Shown here one piece after another: positions 1 to 12,800 of a DNA stretch of 64,000 nt (its first letter is position 1; every line of letters begins with the position of its first letter). Source of the stretch: Ciona savignyi (lineage: Eukaryota > Chordata > Ascidiacea > Phlebobranchia > Cionidae). Both the position numbers and the translations under genes were made by a program. The notes below the pieces were generated by a model. That model was given only the letters and a program-made list of their open reading frames with translations. It searched no databases and had not been told where the DNA came from. The stretch lies in NCBI GenBank assembly GCA_000149265.1, contig CH003364.1:246984-310983 (forward strand), written 5' to 3'.

Positions 1-654
1 TCTGTGCCAATTAATAAAAAAACATTTACTGAGTTAATTTCCTGAAAACGAAGATTGTTCCTGAATTATGATTGTGACAGGCATGCCATATCGCACTGAC
101 ATCTCTAACAAAAAGTCGACAAATCAGATTAAAACGTTAAGAATTGCTATATAACATGACTTACTAATGTAAAAACAGAAACTTATCTACTAAACCCAGG
201 GGAGTTCCCTGAAACAATGAAAAACTAAATCGGACTATTTGGGAATTTAGCTTTATTTCTCTACAGCGCTTGAAAAGAAGCTATAATTTAAAACATTTGT
301 GGTGAAATGTTCGTAAATTTAAGACGTTAATTCTTTATTTAACTAAATATTGAAAATATGTTTGGTATGTTAACTATGGGACCCATGCGTTTATGCTTGC
401 AGAAACAAAAACTACATACTCAGTGTATAAAATACAAATTATGATTATGTACCCTGTAGCATGAATGAAGGGTATACAACATGTGTTTTACAAATAGTGA
501 TGGTTAAACACGTGGTTTTTCAGTTCATTTTTCGGCTAAGTAACCTTAGGTTAGAAGCTTTTGTACAAAAAACTATTGATGTAAGCATGATATGATCAAC
601 AGAAAAGTTGTTCAGTAATAAATTTTATTTTTATTTACATTAGTAAAATTTCGA

Positions 655-682
655 TGACGTCATACATTGTGCAATGACGTCA
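655..682. promoter_or_regulatory. Pair of consensus CRE palindromes (TGACGTCA x2)
   Basis: Two perfect 8-bp TGACGTCA palindromes at 655-662 and 675-682 lie 20 bp apart, about two helical turns, in the AT-rich sequence before the terminal exon at 1001. Such sites bind CREB/ATF bZIP factors in animals. Function here is inferred only from the motif pair. Confidence 0.4.
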
Positions 683-1000
683 TGTAGTATAGATTTTGCA
701 TTTTTATATGTTGCTGCATGCTGTCAAGGTTGTTAAAAGCCCCTTATGTTCCCCCATCCCCAATCAATTAACCCCCCAACAAAGACTGTATTCCATTGGC
801 CCCACCACTGATCAAACCCCCACCACTGGCATGCCTCAAACTATACAGCATGCCAGAAACAAACCCCACAAGTGACATGTGTGCCAGGAGTTGCCGACCC
901 TTATTTAGATGATTCTGTGCCATCATTCCCACCCATTCCCACACATAACTAAGATTATTTAGATAATTCTGTTTCATTTCTTTTTTTTATTATTTCTTAG

Positions 1001-1116
1001 ATGGGGATCAACCATCCACGGCAGATGAGACGGAATACCCAAGCGTATCGCTGCAGGAGATGCTGCAAGATCTGTCAATCAAGGACGATGTAGAAATGGT
1101 AGACGAGGAGACGTGA
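1001..1116 (+). CDS. 3'-terminal coding exon of an unidentified gene
   Basis: A pyrimidine-rich tract ending TTTCTTAG at 1000 is followed by an open frame (entry phase 1) of 38 codons ending in TGA at 1114-1116. The peptide is acidic and ends ...KDDVEMVDEET. It contains SLQEMLQDLSI, which looks like a short amphipathic helix. A poly(A) signal AATAAA follows at 1170-1175, consistent with a gene end. The rest of the gene lies to the left of the window or in the preceding AT-rich stretch, where I found no further exon. I do not recognise the family. A second frame from an ATG at 1001 is also open but gives a Cys/Arg-rich peptide that looks less like protein, so I prefer the acidic reading. Confidence 0.5.
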
Positions 1117-1169
1117 TCCTACTTAAACTACAGATTCATTTCCAACTGGTGCCATTGCCTTGTGTGGTG

Positions 1170-1175
1170 AATAAA
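1170..1175 (+). terminator. Poly(A) signal of the upstream plus-strand gene
   Basis: AATAAA lies 54 bases after the TGA of the terminal exon and is followed by a T/G-rich stretch (ttttgttttggttgcttg), the usual downstream element arrangement. Confidence 0.55.
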
Positions 1176-1176
1176 T

Positions 1177-3845
1177 ATCACAAAATAATTTTGTTTTGGT
1201 TGCTTGATGCCTTTTGAAACAAATTCTGGAAGAATACTATTGTTCCTGGGTCATATTAGTTTGATTAGTTCATTAGATCAAGTTTACAAATGTGTGTGAA
1301 GTGGCTTACAACTGCAGTAGGGTATAAATAAGGAAAACTGATATTTTCAATCCGAGGTAATTTTATTCCCTGAGCAGGGCATTTAGTAAACCCCGCTTAG
1401 ACCCAGTGATATTGATTAAAGGTTTGTACTAAAAATTTAGGAATGTTTCCATTATATATGACACAATCTCCACTAACCCGAAAGTGTAAAATTAATCTCG
1501 TGGGTTAGTGCGACGCCTTTTAACCGAACGGTTGCAGCTTCAAAACTAGTCACTATCTAGTTGACTGTCTCCTTTGTCAGTGCATTTAGTAGATCTCTTG
1601 GACTTAGTGGATTGATAAATGTTTCCATTTTATACAACACAATCGCTCACTATCCGAAGAGTGTAAAGTAATGGACATTTGCTCTGTAAACCTTTTTTGT
1701 GTTTTCCCATTTACTTTGATAACTACAGTAGTCGAGTGTTGCAACTTGGAGAAATGGCTTATCTAATATAACATCATCCCATCTCTTTACTTTCCCAGTG
1801 TAAATCTATTATATAGTATAAGATTCATAAAGGCCTGTTCCAGAAAACTTTTATATTAGTGTCACACCGTATTCAGTATTGCAAAGGCTACTGCTGCATT
1901 TTACAATTTAAACAAGACAATTACAGCAATTCAAGTTTATTGAAAATACTGCTGGTTACGTCCAGTGGAACATGTATGACGCAAAAACAACATACTGAGC
2001 TGTGAAAGTAAATCCTAAGGTGTTGAAAGAAATTTAAACGCACGGAAGAGATAGAGTTGTTTCAAATATAGTTGTTTAATTTTAAATCACCAGTTCTTTA
2101 CCCCTTTACGAGCCAAGTTTGCCCAGCATGGGGTAGCTGATAACACAACAAAAAAATAATGTTAGAATTAGGGTGTTATTGATTGCTGTTTGAGAATACG
2201 GTTGTAAAGAAGTTTAAGTAATGCTGCAGAAGTTTAGTGCATCACCACATTAGTGTTGGGATGATTGGAAATTTTATCAAAATGAAACAAATGTATCGTT
2301 AGCAGTAAAAAATGAGCATTTTGAAGAAGAAAAAAAACATAATATGCAATATCTTATATATCGATGTGCTATGTTATCGGCAATTTGTTTCCGATATTTG
2401 AAACTCTCAGAAAAAGGGAACAGTTTAGGAAAATTAAAATGATTATTTCGGCGTATTTTAAAAATCAGTACATTTTCAGTGAGGATTAATTTTCGTGAAA
2501 ACCTGGTTTTCTAAATTACAAATATACAATAAATTGTATGGCCATGGGTAATAATGTAAAGAACGAGATACTAAATTCACTTGGGCGAAAACAACCGTGA
2601 AGATGGGAGTTTAACACTTGGATGATAAAAAACACTGCGGGCTGGGGGTCTGACACAAGGTTTTTCTTAACAAGCTTTAACTCGAGGGTTTTTAAGACAC
2701 GAGCAGGTAACTCACAATTTTAACCTAAACGATGGACAAGAGCAGCGTATCGTGAACTAAAAGACAGTGTTATGGTAAAAAGGCGAGTTTATAGAGATAA
2801 ACAGTATCACTTGGTCAAAGGATAGTATGCAGAGTGATTACCAAGTAGAACATTCAAAGAGAAATCATAAATGTTATTTTAACAACTGATATCATGGCGG
2901 AAATTTAAAAATGTTATTTGGATTTTTTTTAAATGTGTTATTTGGACATTAAGTGCGCAATTATTAATTAAAAAGTTTTAGTTATCAGTAGCTCAAGTGT
3001 ACAACAATCATAAAATCGCTAAGATTGCAAATAACAATGCCAACATGTACATCCAGTGATTTTAACACTATTTTTTAATCGCTTAAAATAAATGATTTTT
3101 ATCGCCCCACTGTTATAACCCTTGACACCAAAGAACCAGAGCTTTCTGCCCTTTCTAATGAAATTTCTGATGGAAAAATTCCATCATTTTGTCTGCGGTT
3201 TTTACTGACAATTAGATAATTTTTTGGTGGAAATCCTGAAATTTAAATATGTGTAAGTTAGCGTTGTTATTTGCAATTCGGTTACGTTCTGTTTATAGCG
3301 TCCACGATATAATAAAATCGAGTTTTACTCTCTATTTGTCAAGCATCCTGTGTACGATTCGACCATCGTAGAATACTATATTCTAAAACTGAAATAAAAC
3401 CTGTATATAAGCCACACTGAATACAGGTCAAAGTTAGCAAGTGTGGTCGGTTGCCACCTACATGCAAACAAAAGTACGTCTGTTGTGGACAACTCGCACA
3501 GACTTATTAAACAGATTGAGGCAACACTTATCTTTCGAAATTCAGATAATTTCCATCATGGGTCTTCTCTATGACTTTCTAGCAGCTGGTCGACAAAAAT
3601 AAAGATACGGTAGCCGGAACGGTCAGTAGGAAAATCTCTAGTTTCCACAGACGCAAAATTTAAAGCAAGAACCAGGGCAGAGAGATGGCGACTGCGACTT
3701 TTGTGGGAATACTGAAGCGCCGATCAGAAGCGAAACTGTCCACACAAAATCTACTTTTGAGCAGTGACTTTGATCATAGGAGCAGCTGCTGGTGGTGCAT
3801 TGTACTGGGAAACATAGACACCAGTAAGTATTAATACCGAAAACG
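1177..3845. other. Convergent intergenic region with SINE fragments
   Basis: This stretch separates the plus-strand gene end at 1116 from the minus-strand WDR37 stop at 3846. It contains diverged SINE family A fragments (about 1372-1487 and 1497-1713, plus orientation). The remainder, 1720-3845, is AT-rich with no coding pattern or clear repeat that I can support. Confidence 0.5.
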
Positions 3846-6800
3846 TTATTTTTGCGTGGTAAGCGAGTTTGGGATTTCAACGCTCCAGTTAATAAGCAGC
3901 TTATCCCAGCCGCACGATAGGACACTAGGTGTCGCTCCATCCACCCACGTCGCGGCGGTGACGACCCTCCTGTGCGAGAACCGATCGTTCCTGGGGAGTC
4001 GTGCGAGCCGGACCCCGTTCGTGTCGTACAACCGGATCTGTGGAAATCGTTGTCGTAAAATTGGGACATTTAAGTTTTGAGTACTGGTTTAAAATACAAA
4101 AATATACGAAAAAATAAAGAATTTTTATCTTCAATGCAAACATACTAAAAATTGGGACATTTGAGTTTTAAAATGTTGGTCCGAAAATGTTGATTTTAGT
4201 AAAAAAAAACTTTATCTTAAATTCAAACATACAATATCATAATTATACGCAGTAGTATTTTGTATTAAACAGGAGGGTAGCATAATATCAGTATTTCGGG
4301 ATGAAAAAATGTTTTGCACGGTTAAATGTGAATATTTCCATAGTAATATTGACTTTGTTCGAAAAAAGAGGAATTAAATTGCTAACCCAGTTTGTAGCAG
4401 TTGTTTCCTGAAAAGGCACAGGAACCAGACCACATTATACTTCAAATGAAGATAACTAAATTATAGAATAACCGATTTGACTTCTTTTTACCCTATACTG
4501 GTTAATTCCAAGTGTAATTGAACCATTCCAGAGCTGAACTGAATAATTTAAGTGTAATTAAACAGACCAAGGCTAAACCCAGAAAACTAGTTTAATCTTT
4601 CTGTTTTAAGCAATCGGATCCAATAAGACTCCTGCCTATTCCACACACAAACCTGTCTATTATCATGGGGTATCACGATCACGCCACGTCGTGATACAGC
4701 GATGCGATTCACGGGAGAGTCGAATCGTATGGAGGCGAGAGGTGATCGCATGCTCTTCAGATCCCACACTTTGACACATCTGTCGTCACTGCTGCTTACT
4801 ATCTGTTGAAGAAGTTGGTTATTATAGCCAGGCTTCGATTTTAATGTAATTGCGGATTGCTTAGTGTCACAAACTTAATTGAGGTTAACTTTTACGAAAC
4901 AACGATCGGTTTACTACTTTTTTATTATCGGATTATTGTATTTTAAACAGTACAGAAGGCGGGCGTAATTGCTTATTGCTTGGTGTCATAAACTTGATTG
5001 ATGTTAATCTTTATGAAAAAATGGTTGGGTTTACTATTTTTTTTATATTTAAAGATCGGATTATCGGATTGTTGTATTTTGAACAGTACAGAAAGCGGTT
5101 GTAATTGCTTATTGCTTGGTGTCATAAACTTGATTGATGTTAACTTTTACGAAACAATGGTCGGGTTTACTATTTTTTACATTAAAGTTTGTTATCGGAT
5201 TATTGCTTTTTGAACAGTACAAAAGGCGGTCGGTAAAATAAAGCTGCAGATATAGAGTTGTAGTCTTCTAATTGCGCCTGAGACTAAAACTACAGACATT
5301 TAAACAACCGACAATAATTGCTTCTTAAGAATAACACCGGAAACGCGACACTTTGATGTTAATTGCTTAATGCTTAATTTACCTATAAACTGAGTAAAAT
5401 GGTGATTTTTGTCGAAAAAAAAAAGAAATCTATGTGGTGCTTTGTCCGCGGACATAAAAAATCTATGTTTTAACCAGTTCATCTATTGTTTAAATCCAAA
5501 GATAAAATGCCGTGCTTTACTTTTTGCCAAAAATCATTATTCCAATAATATATGCTGGTGAGTTTGATCATGTTTTACAAGATCCTGGTTTAGAGATTTG
5601 TAGTCTTGGATAGGAATCACAAATTTGCAACAAATATATGACTTGGGTGCTAATATTACAGGTTGCGCTTAAAAAAATTGAACAAATTGTAGATGAAATA
5701 AGAAAGGTTTAATAATTCGTGACTGCAACTATTTGTATGTCATGCCGACACAGCACCACAAATCCCAACGGCTCGATGAATAAAATGGAACACAGCTCTA
5801 TCAACAACTGTCTGGACCTTTGCAACACTAACAAGCTGATTAACACACAAACAGTTGCCTTTTTCTAATACAACCCCAACCCGGCAGATACAGTTTGCAT
5901 GCGTCTCACCTTTTCATCTGCAGTAAACACGGCTGAAGAAACAGATTGCGTGTGACCTTGCCCCACAATGACCGTGTTAACAGACGGCACACGGAAATCA
6001 CATATCCTGAAAGTTGCGTCTTTCGATGATGTAACAATCAGCTTTTGTTTGCTGTGCGCGCTGAAATGGTATCGTAAATCACTGAAAACTCGCGGTAAAC
6101 AGGATACAAGTCAAATTGTTTAAACAGAATCTTATAAAAAATAAATCAAGTTAATCCAAACATACTAGACGTGATAATACTTTGCTTTTAGAAGTAAGAT
6201 GTTACTTTGTTTAAAGGCCTGAATACACAACAGAACAGAAATAAAAACATAGTATGGCAAATGCAACAAGAGCAGTAACATCGCACAATAATTTAACAAT
6301 ATTGTTAATTAAAGGAATATTCATACGATCATAAGCAAAAACATTGCTAATTAAAGGAAAATTCATATGCTCCTAAGCAAGAACATTGCTAATTAAAGGA
6401 AAATTCATATGCTCCTAAGCAAGAACATTGCTAATTAAAGGAAAATTCATATGCTCCTAAGCAAGAACATTTCTAATTAAAGAAATATCCACGAACCTCA
6501 CAAATGTCAGTGGAAGGTCATGTCCACTGAGGCTTTGGACAGTTTGCGAGGTGGATGAATCGATGAGACATGACGTTCTATCCCATGATGCTGTGACGAA
6601 GTGCTGGCCGTCCATCAGCCAATCGCAGCCCACGACAGGGGAGGAGTGGCATGTGACGCATATGAGTGGGTTGTGCTGGTCGTGCGCTTCGTGCGGGTGG
6701 TGGGCGTCTGGAAACATCTACTTTTAGCACCAGCAACGCAAGAAGGAAGTTAAATCTTTAATTTGCGATTTTATAGGCTGATTCGGCCAGTTGGAGTAAT

Positions 6801-9800
6801 GAGAATTGCTTTTTATTGCTCGATGATTGCACTAGCGAAGGGTGGGTATACACAGTTGGACAGATATGCCCAATATAAATATATGGGGAAAAAAAGGCAT
6901 CACCTTTTGCATATTATTGCATACAATTAAGGTTCTTTTATTATGATACTAATGTAATAAATCATTTATTTTTCAGAATAGAATATTTTGAAAATATATT
7001 GTTTTAAAAAAGCAATATACCGATATTATTTTTCTTCCAATAAGCAAAATTACAATTCTGTTATGTGCTGTTATTTTCACCACAGTTTGTATTTACATTT
7101 ACCCTCATTGTGGTAACCAGAATGATAAATGGATGACCCAACTCTAAAGTCGCTCTCTTGTGTATTGGAAAGAACAGTTTAACCACAGTTAAAGTTAACG
7201 CTGTCACATTTTTACATTGCTCATGCTGTGATTTCTAATGTGGTCATAGTCAGCTCGGCGAAATCAGCCTTGTAGTATTAGATAAGAAGAACAACTTTTT
7301 CGCATCTGTTTTTTGTTTGGGAAAAATTTATGTTTGCCCAAAATGAGTGCAGGCCAAATTGCATTACTTAAGTTAAAATTAAAATCTGATCTGTTTTTTA
7401 TGATCTAAAAACTAATAAAACTATATTTTTTAATTTAAAAATGAATGAAAGAATTTTTTAGACTAAAAATTAATAAAAGTAGTTTTCTTACAATAAAAAA
7501 AAACATTTTTTTACAAGCTCCTGAGCTATTTTTTACATTGCCATGCATAATACACATATTGTCCGCGCAACAATCACCATTATGCCCCGTTTCCTCTGAA
7601 TGGATAGTTGAGAAACAACCTATTTTATACACATTTGAACAAAGTTGCAATCCATTTGAATTTAACAGAAATGCGTGAAGGTAAATGTAGTTATATCTTG
7701 CAGTTTATATTAAACCAAGTTTATACTATAACATATGTGTATTTATATAAATATACTGAAGTCATATTAGGGTAAAATCTGTTTAACTTTACTGCAAAAC
7801 ATTTTTATCCATTTTTTTCGCACTAAATCCGGAGTTGGATAATAACGAGTTTAAATTAATCCAACATGCACTAAAAACTAATTCCACCATCAAAACCTAA
7901 AAGCAAAAAGGGCTGAATAAGAACATTAATGACTATCGATTGCTTCAATAATAATAATTTGAATAACAATGGCTTTTTTATATTTAGACCATAGAAGACA
8001 AGCACAAAGAAATCGAGGCTTAATGCAAAAATAATTAATTTTGTGCTGTAACAATTTACTATACACAGACACATCCTTATCACAAAGCACAATATTGCAT
8101 TTATACACAAGACGGATATGTGTATCTGTTAAAGTTTTTTTTTTATGTGACAGTGTATAGGATATTTAGGTACCAGTGTACTGTTTTGAGATACTTTTGA
8201 CCGAACGTACCGAATGAATCAAGTTACTGCTTTTATACCTTTTAATACTCCAGAATTAAAATGTGCCAATGTCTTCTTTACACCCTGGTTACTGTGTTAC
8301 TAATTAAATTGGTGGGTTTTTGTACTGCCTTTGAGTTAAAGGGTTGTAGGTTCGGAACAAGTTGCTTACTAGTCGGTTGTCTCATTGGGAAAGGCACTTA
8401 TCGTACAAAACCCTTAACCCAGTGAATTGATGGCTTACCAAATTTAAGAAACATATGCTGCAATAGCTCCAGTAACCCGACAGTGGGAGCGAGGTAATTT
8501 TATGATTGCCGTGTGTTAACGTCCATTGTGCTTTCCCATTTACAGGAATAAAACATATAGGATAGGATAGTATATTCATGTTTATTTCTGTGAATGGGAA
8601 AACCAATGAGGTTAACACACGGGCAATTGTCAGATCATATCCCATCCTATGCTACTTTCCTCTCAGAACTAATCCTACGGTTGCAGCTTTACAGCGAAAT
8701 GTACAAATGCACAAACCATCATGCTGATCAACGTCGTTGTGGTTATCGGAGAGACGGGGACAATTGTAACTCCACACTTGTGCTGTCGTGTCACCAGACA
8801 CAGTCAAAGCTACTTGCTTCTCAGGGTGAAATCTTATGCAGTTGACGGAGCCCGAATGGCCATGGTAGGTCATGATACAATCTCCACCAGGTACATTCCT
8901 GAAAGATCATTTAGTCGATTAGTTTTTTTATTAAACACATATCGATGGGGGCATAGTTGTTGATTCCCATGTTGTCAAGGAGTGGCGCTTTTCCTTCTGT
9001 ATAAATTGCAAGACTGGCATCAAAAAAACAAAAAAAAATTATACCCAACATTTTCTATCCAATTTGCGTATTCTTAGAGATCTTAATGGTAGAGGTAGAG
9101 GGAGTAATTTAAAGTTTCAAATATCCTATTTTTCAAATATCCATGGTAGGTCACTATACAGTCTCCACCAGGTACACTCCTGGAAGATCATTTAATCGAT
9201 TAGTTTTTTTACACATATCGGCGCGGAGCATAGGTGTCGATTCCCATGGTAGCAAGGAGTGGCGTCTTACCCTCTCTATAAATTGCAAGATTGGCATCAG
9301 AAAACAAAATAATTTACATTTGCGATCCAATATTTTTACCCATTATGCAGATTTTTAGAGAGCTAAATGATAGAAGGATAAATTTAAATGTTCAAAAGTA
9401 TAATCAGTATACGTCAGTGCTCCGCATTTTATCACTTGACGCATAAACTAAATTTGACGGCACATTGCAGTTAAAATTTTTTAATAATGGTAAAAATATA
9501 GTGACAAGCTAAATATTTTATATTAGTGAATTGTCTTAAGCAGTAATATTTGAATTTGCAAAAATTAAAAAAAATTTTATTTGGTAAAAAACTGTTAAAA
9601 AAATATTTTTATTTTGCAGTATTGTGCCGCGGCACTGGTTGCGGAGCATCTTTTAACGTTTATTCGTAATTTTTGCCAAATTTCAAACTGGTTGCAATTA
9701 AGTAATATAATCCAGCTACCACGGTTTTCGTTTACAAAAAATGGGTATGGCCCGAAGTACATGTGATAGCAGATAGCACCTGTGTTTTGTGTTTCTTTGG

Positions 9801-12800
9801 CCGAAATTTCTATGCTTTAAGATAAAAACGGCATTAATAATTCATGATCACTATTTATTCTATATTATTTCTGGATAATTCATGTGTCATCTGGATAATT
9901 CATGTGTCAAAATGTGTTGCTAAATAAAACAAGCAGAAGAAGAATTTTTATTTATTTTAAAAATTTAATGTCTAAACAATGCAATTTAACACTTATAAGT
10001 TGAAATTTAATTCTAAAAAACTTAAAATTTGTAACACAAACTCAAACATGTTGTAGTAGTAAACATGTTGCTATACAAAAGATGGCAAGCATCAAGTTAA
10101 AAATGCATGTTGCGAAGTATAGTTGTTATGATTGATTTTAATTTAGTCTTTTTATTTCACATAGTGGTGGCAAACTGCCAACGGGTGTAATATTCAAGGT
10201 CGGCGTGCAATTCGCACCCTCAGCAGCCCTAGGGAGCATATACAAGGCTATGAATCCATAATCTTAAGGCATGTGTTCTTAATTGTACCAACCGTGGATT
10301 AGCGTATGGTACCAGGAAACAGTTATTGATTATTCGGCTTAAGGTCGAAGCAAGCGGGAATATACGATGAAACATTATCGATTAATCACTTACCTGTGTG
10401 TGCTTGCTGAGTATTGAATCTTTAGACAAGGTTAAGCAGTAATGCATTACCATGTGCCACATTGTACATTTACAAAATTAAATTCATTTTAAAAAAAAAT
10501 ACATTTCGAAATTTAATTAGTGCAAAGTAGATTGATGTGTAATTCCATAGCTATTTTCTAATGATGTGAACCAATATACCTGTGAGTGCGTGCTGAGAAA
10601 TAAATCTTTAGACAAGGTTAAGTAGTAATGCATTACCGTGTGCCACAATGTACAATTACAAAATTAAATTCATTTTAAGTAAACACATTTTAAAATTTAA
10701 TTAGTGCAAAGTAGATTTGTGTGTAATTCCAACTATATTTTGATTATGTGAAGCATTATGTGCAAATTTCATATCTAAATAATATGAAATGCTGGTACGG
10801 TAATATGGATGATTGTAAACTGAAGTGCTGAGTTATCGGTTTTAAAGGGTTTAGTAACTCAGCAGTCCATCAGCATGCTCTATTTTTAAAAACCAATATA
10901 ATGTGTTAGGAGAAACACACTTGTGAATATTCAATTTGCCAATTTCACACCACATAACAATTACACCATGGGTATTAAAAATATATATTGATTTTTATGA
11001 ATTATGTTTGTTTAAAGGCACATTGTTAAAACAAAAATAGCTTTATGCATTTTTGGTATATAGTACTATCTACTATATATCCGGCGGTTGATTTTTTTAT
11101 CAAGCATATAGTCTACCATAATCAAAGTTAAAAGGGATAAAATTGGGATTTTAAAATGACTTTAGGCATGGAAGGTATACAATTATTCATCTAGGGAGAA
11201 TGATAGCTTAAATAGGGATTGGTTTAAAATGTGTTTGGACAACTTTTGCATTGCAGTTAACTTACAAAATTAAATCAGCTTGATGTATTTTGTTGGTTGG
11301 TAGGCACCAGGTCCACAAACTACACCCTTGAACTTAAAATTGCAATTCTTATGTGAGCCAATTTTCCCGTAAATGACATGATAATAATGGTGTAACTTAA
11401 ATTAAACTTTATAACCACAATAAGTTTGCACCATTGACAAAACGACAAAGTACATCCAGCCATGGTCGATGTAGCGCTTTAAACAAGCGTTCGAAAAAGA
11501 GCTAACTGTTTAAACGAGCATTTAACAGAGAGCTAGTACAAACGAGCATTCGACAGAGAGCTAGTACAAATGAGCGTCAGACAGAGAGCTAGTACAAACC
11601 ACTAACCATAGCTTTGCGGTCTGATCCGCAGACGCAGATCCAACTACGTTGATGTTGACCTGCGAAGACGCAACGTCCCACACTCCATCTTTGTGGCCTT
11701 GAAACTCCTGTTTGTGAAAACAGAAGTGAAATTCAGTCATGGAAAACTTTCTCAAACGCAGTGGTAGAGAAATTCAGTCATTAAAAACTTTCTCACACAC
11801 CCAGGCAGAGACTGCCTTGAAGCTATCCATTATGTCAATGAAATTATTAAAACAATAAAATTTTGGGCTTGTAGTTATTTTATGCAACACGATTACAATT
11901 TGCAGACTTGCTTTTGTTAATATATTCAGACTGTATATGAACAGGGTTACAAATACTACTTTTGTGGCAGTGTGTGATACAGCTATAACTTTTTATATAT
12001 AAAATATATATTTATATAAATATATACATGTATATTTGACCACTGGTTTTACATTATGACTGACATATGTAGTTACCTAGATTGCTTAATTATAATTTTA
12101 CAATGCACCGCAAATATATAAAAGTATATGGGAATAGAGATAGTGTTTCTGCGGTTGTACAGCCTATATGTTATTATATAAAATGCTATAATATTACATT
12201 GCACAGATATTGATTCTGTGGTGAAGCTATCACTTTGTGGCTACATGGAATGTTATTATTCTACGTTTAATTACAGTGTGGTGTTGGATTTATATCTGGC
12301 AAAGGCATAGATCTTATTGAGTCTAAGTCAGGGGTCGGCAACCTTTTTTACTTAAAGAGCCATTTTAACCGATATTCCACAAAATAAATTATTGGGAGTC
12401 ACAAAACTAATAATATTTTTTAAATAAAAGGGAAAACAAGACTGTTCGAGATAAAGACGCGAGTGTTCTTCTGTTTCTTTCACTTATGCAAGCGTATTAA
12501 ACTTATTAAGCGCTCGCTACAGAAACAATAAAATTAATAAGAGCCGCAGGTAGGGATGCACAAACTAGAATATCGAATCTTCCGGATTCGAATCCCGTAG
12601 GATTCGAATCCAAATATTACGTATATTTCGAATATTTGGATTCGAAATAATATACATTGCACATTAAGAAACTATAATTGCATGGAGTTCCTTTTTATTT
12701 CCATTGTACATATTGCAACAGCGTTGATTACAACGGATATTATAAGCGCGCCGACTTCCACCGTTGCGCCGCAATGTCTGTTTTATAATAACGCAAAAAA

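Noticed and set aside
3638-4143. ORFs of 143, 74 and 72 aa around the last WDR37 exon
   Set aside because: Other-frame shadows of the WDR37 terminal exon and its UTR.
9413-9652. Possible TIR element with gtgctccgca / tgcggagcat ends
   Set aside because: The inverted match is only about 10 bp and no target-site duplication could be found.
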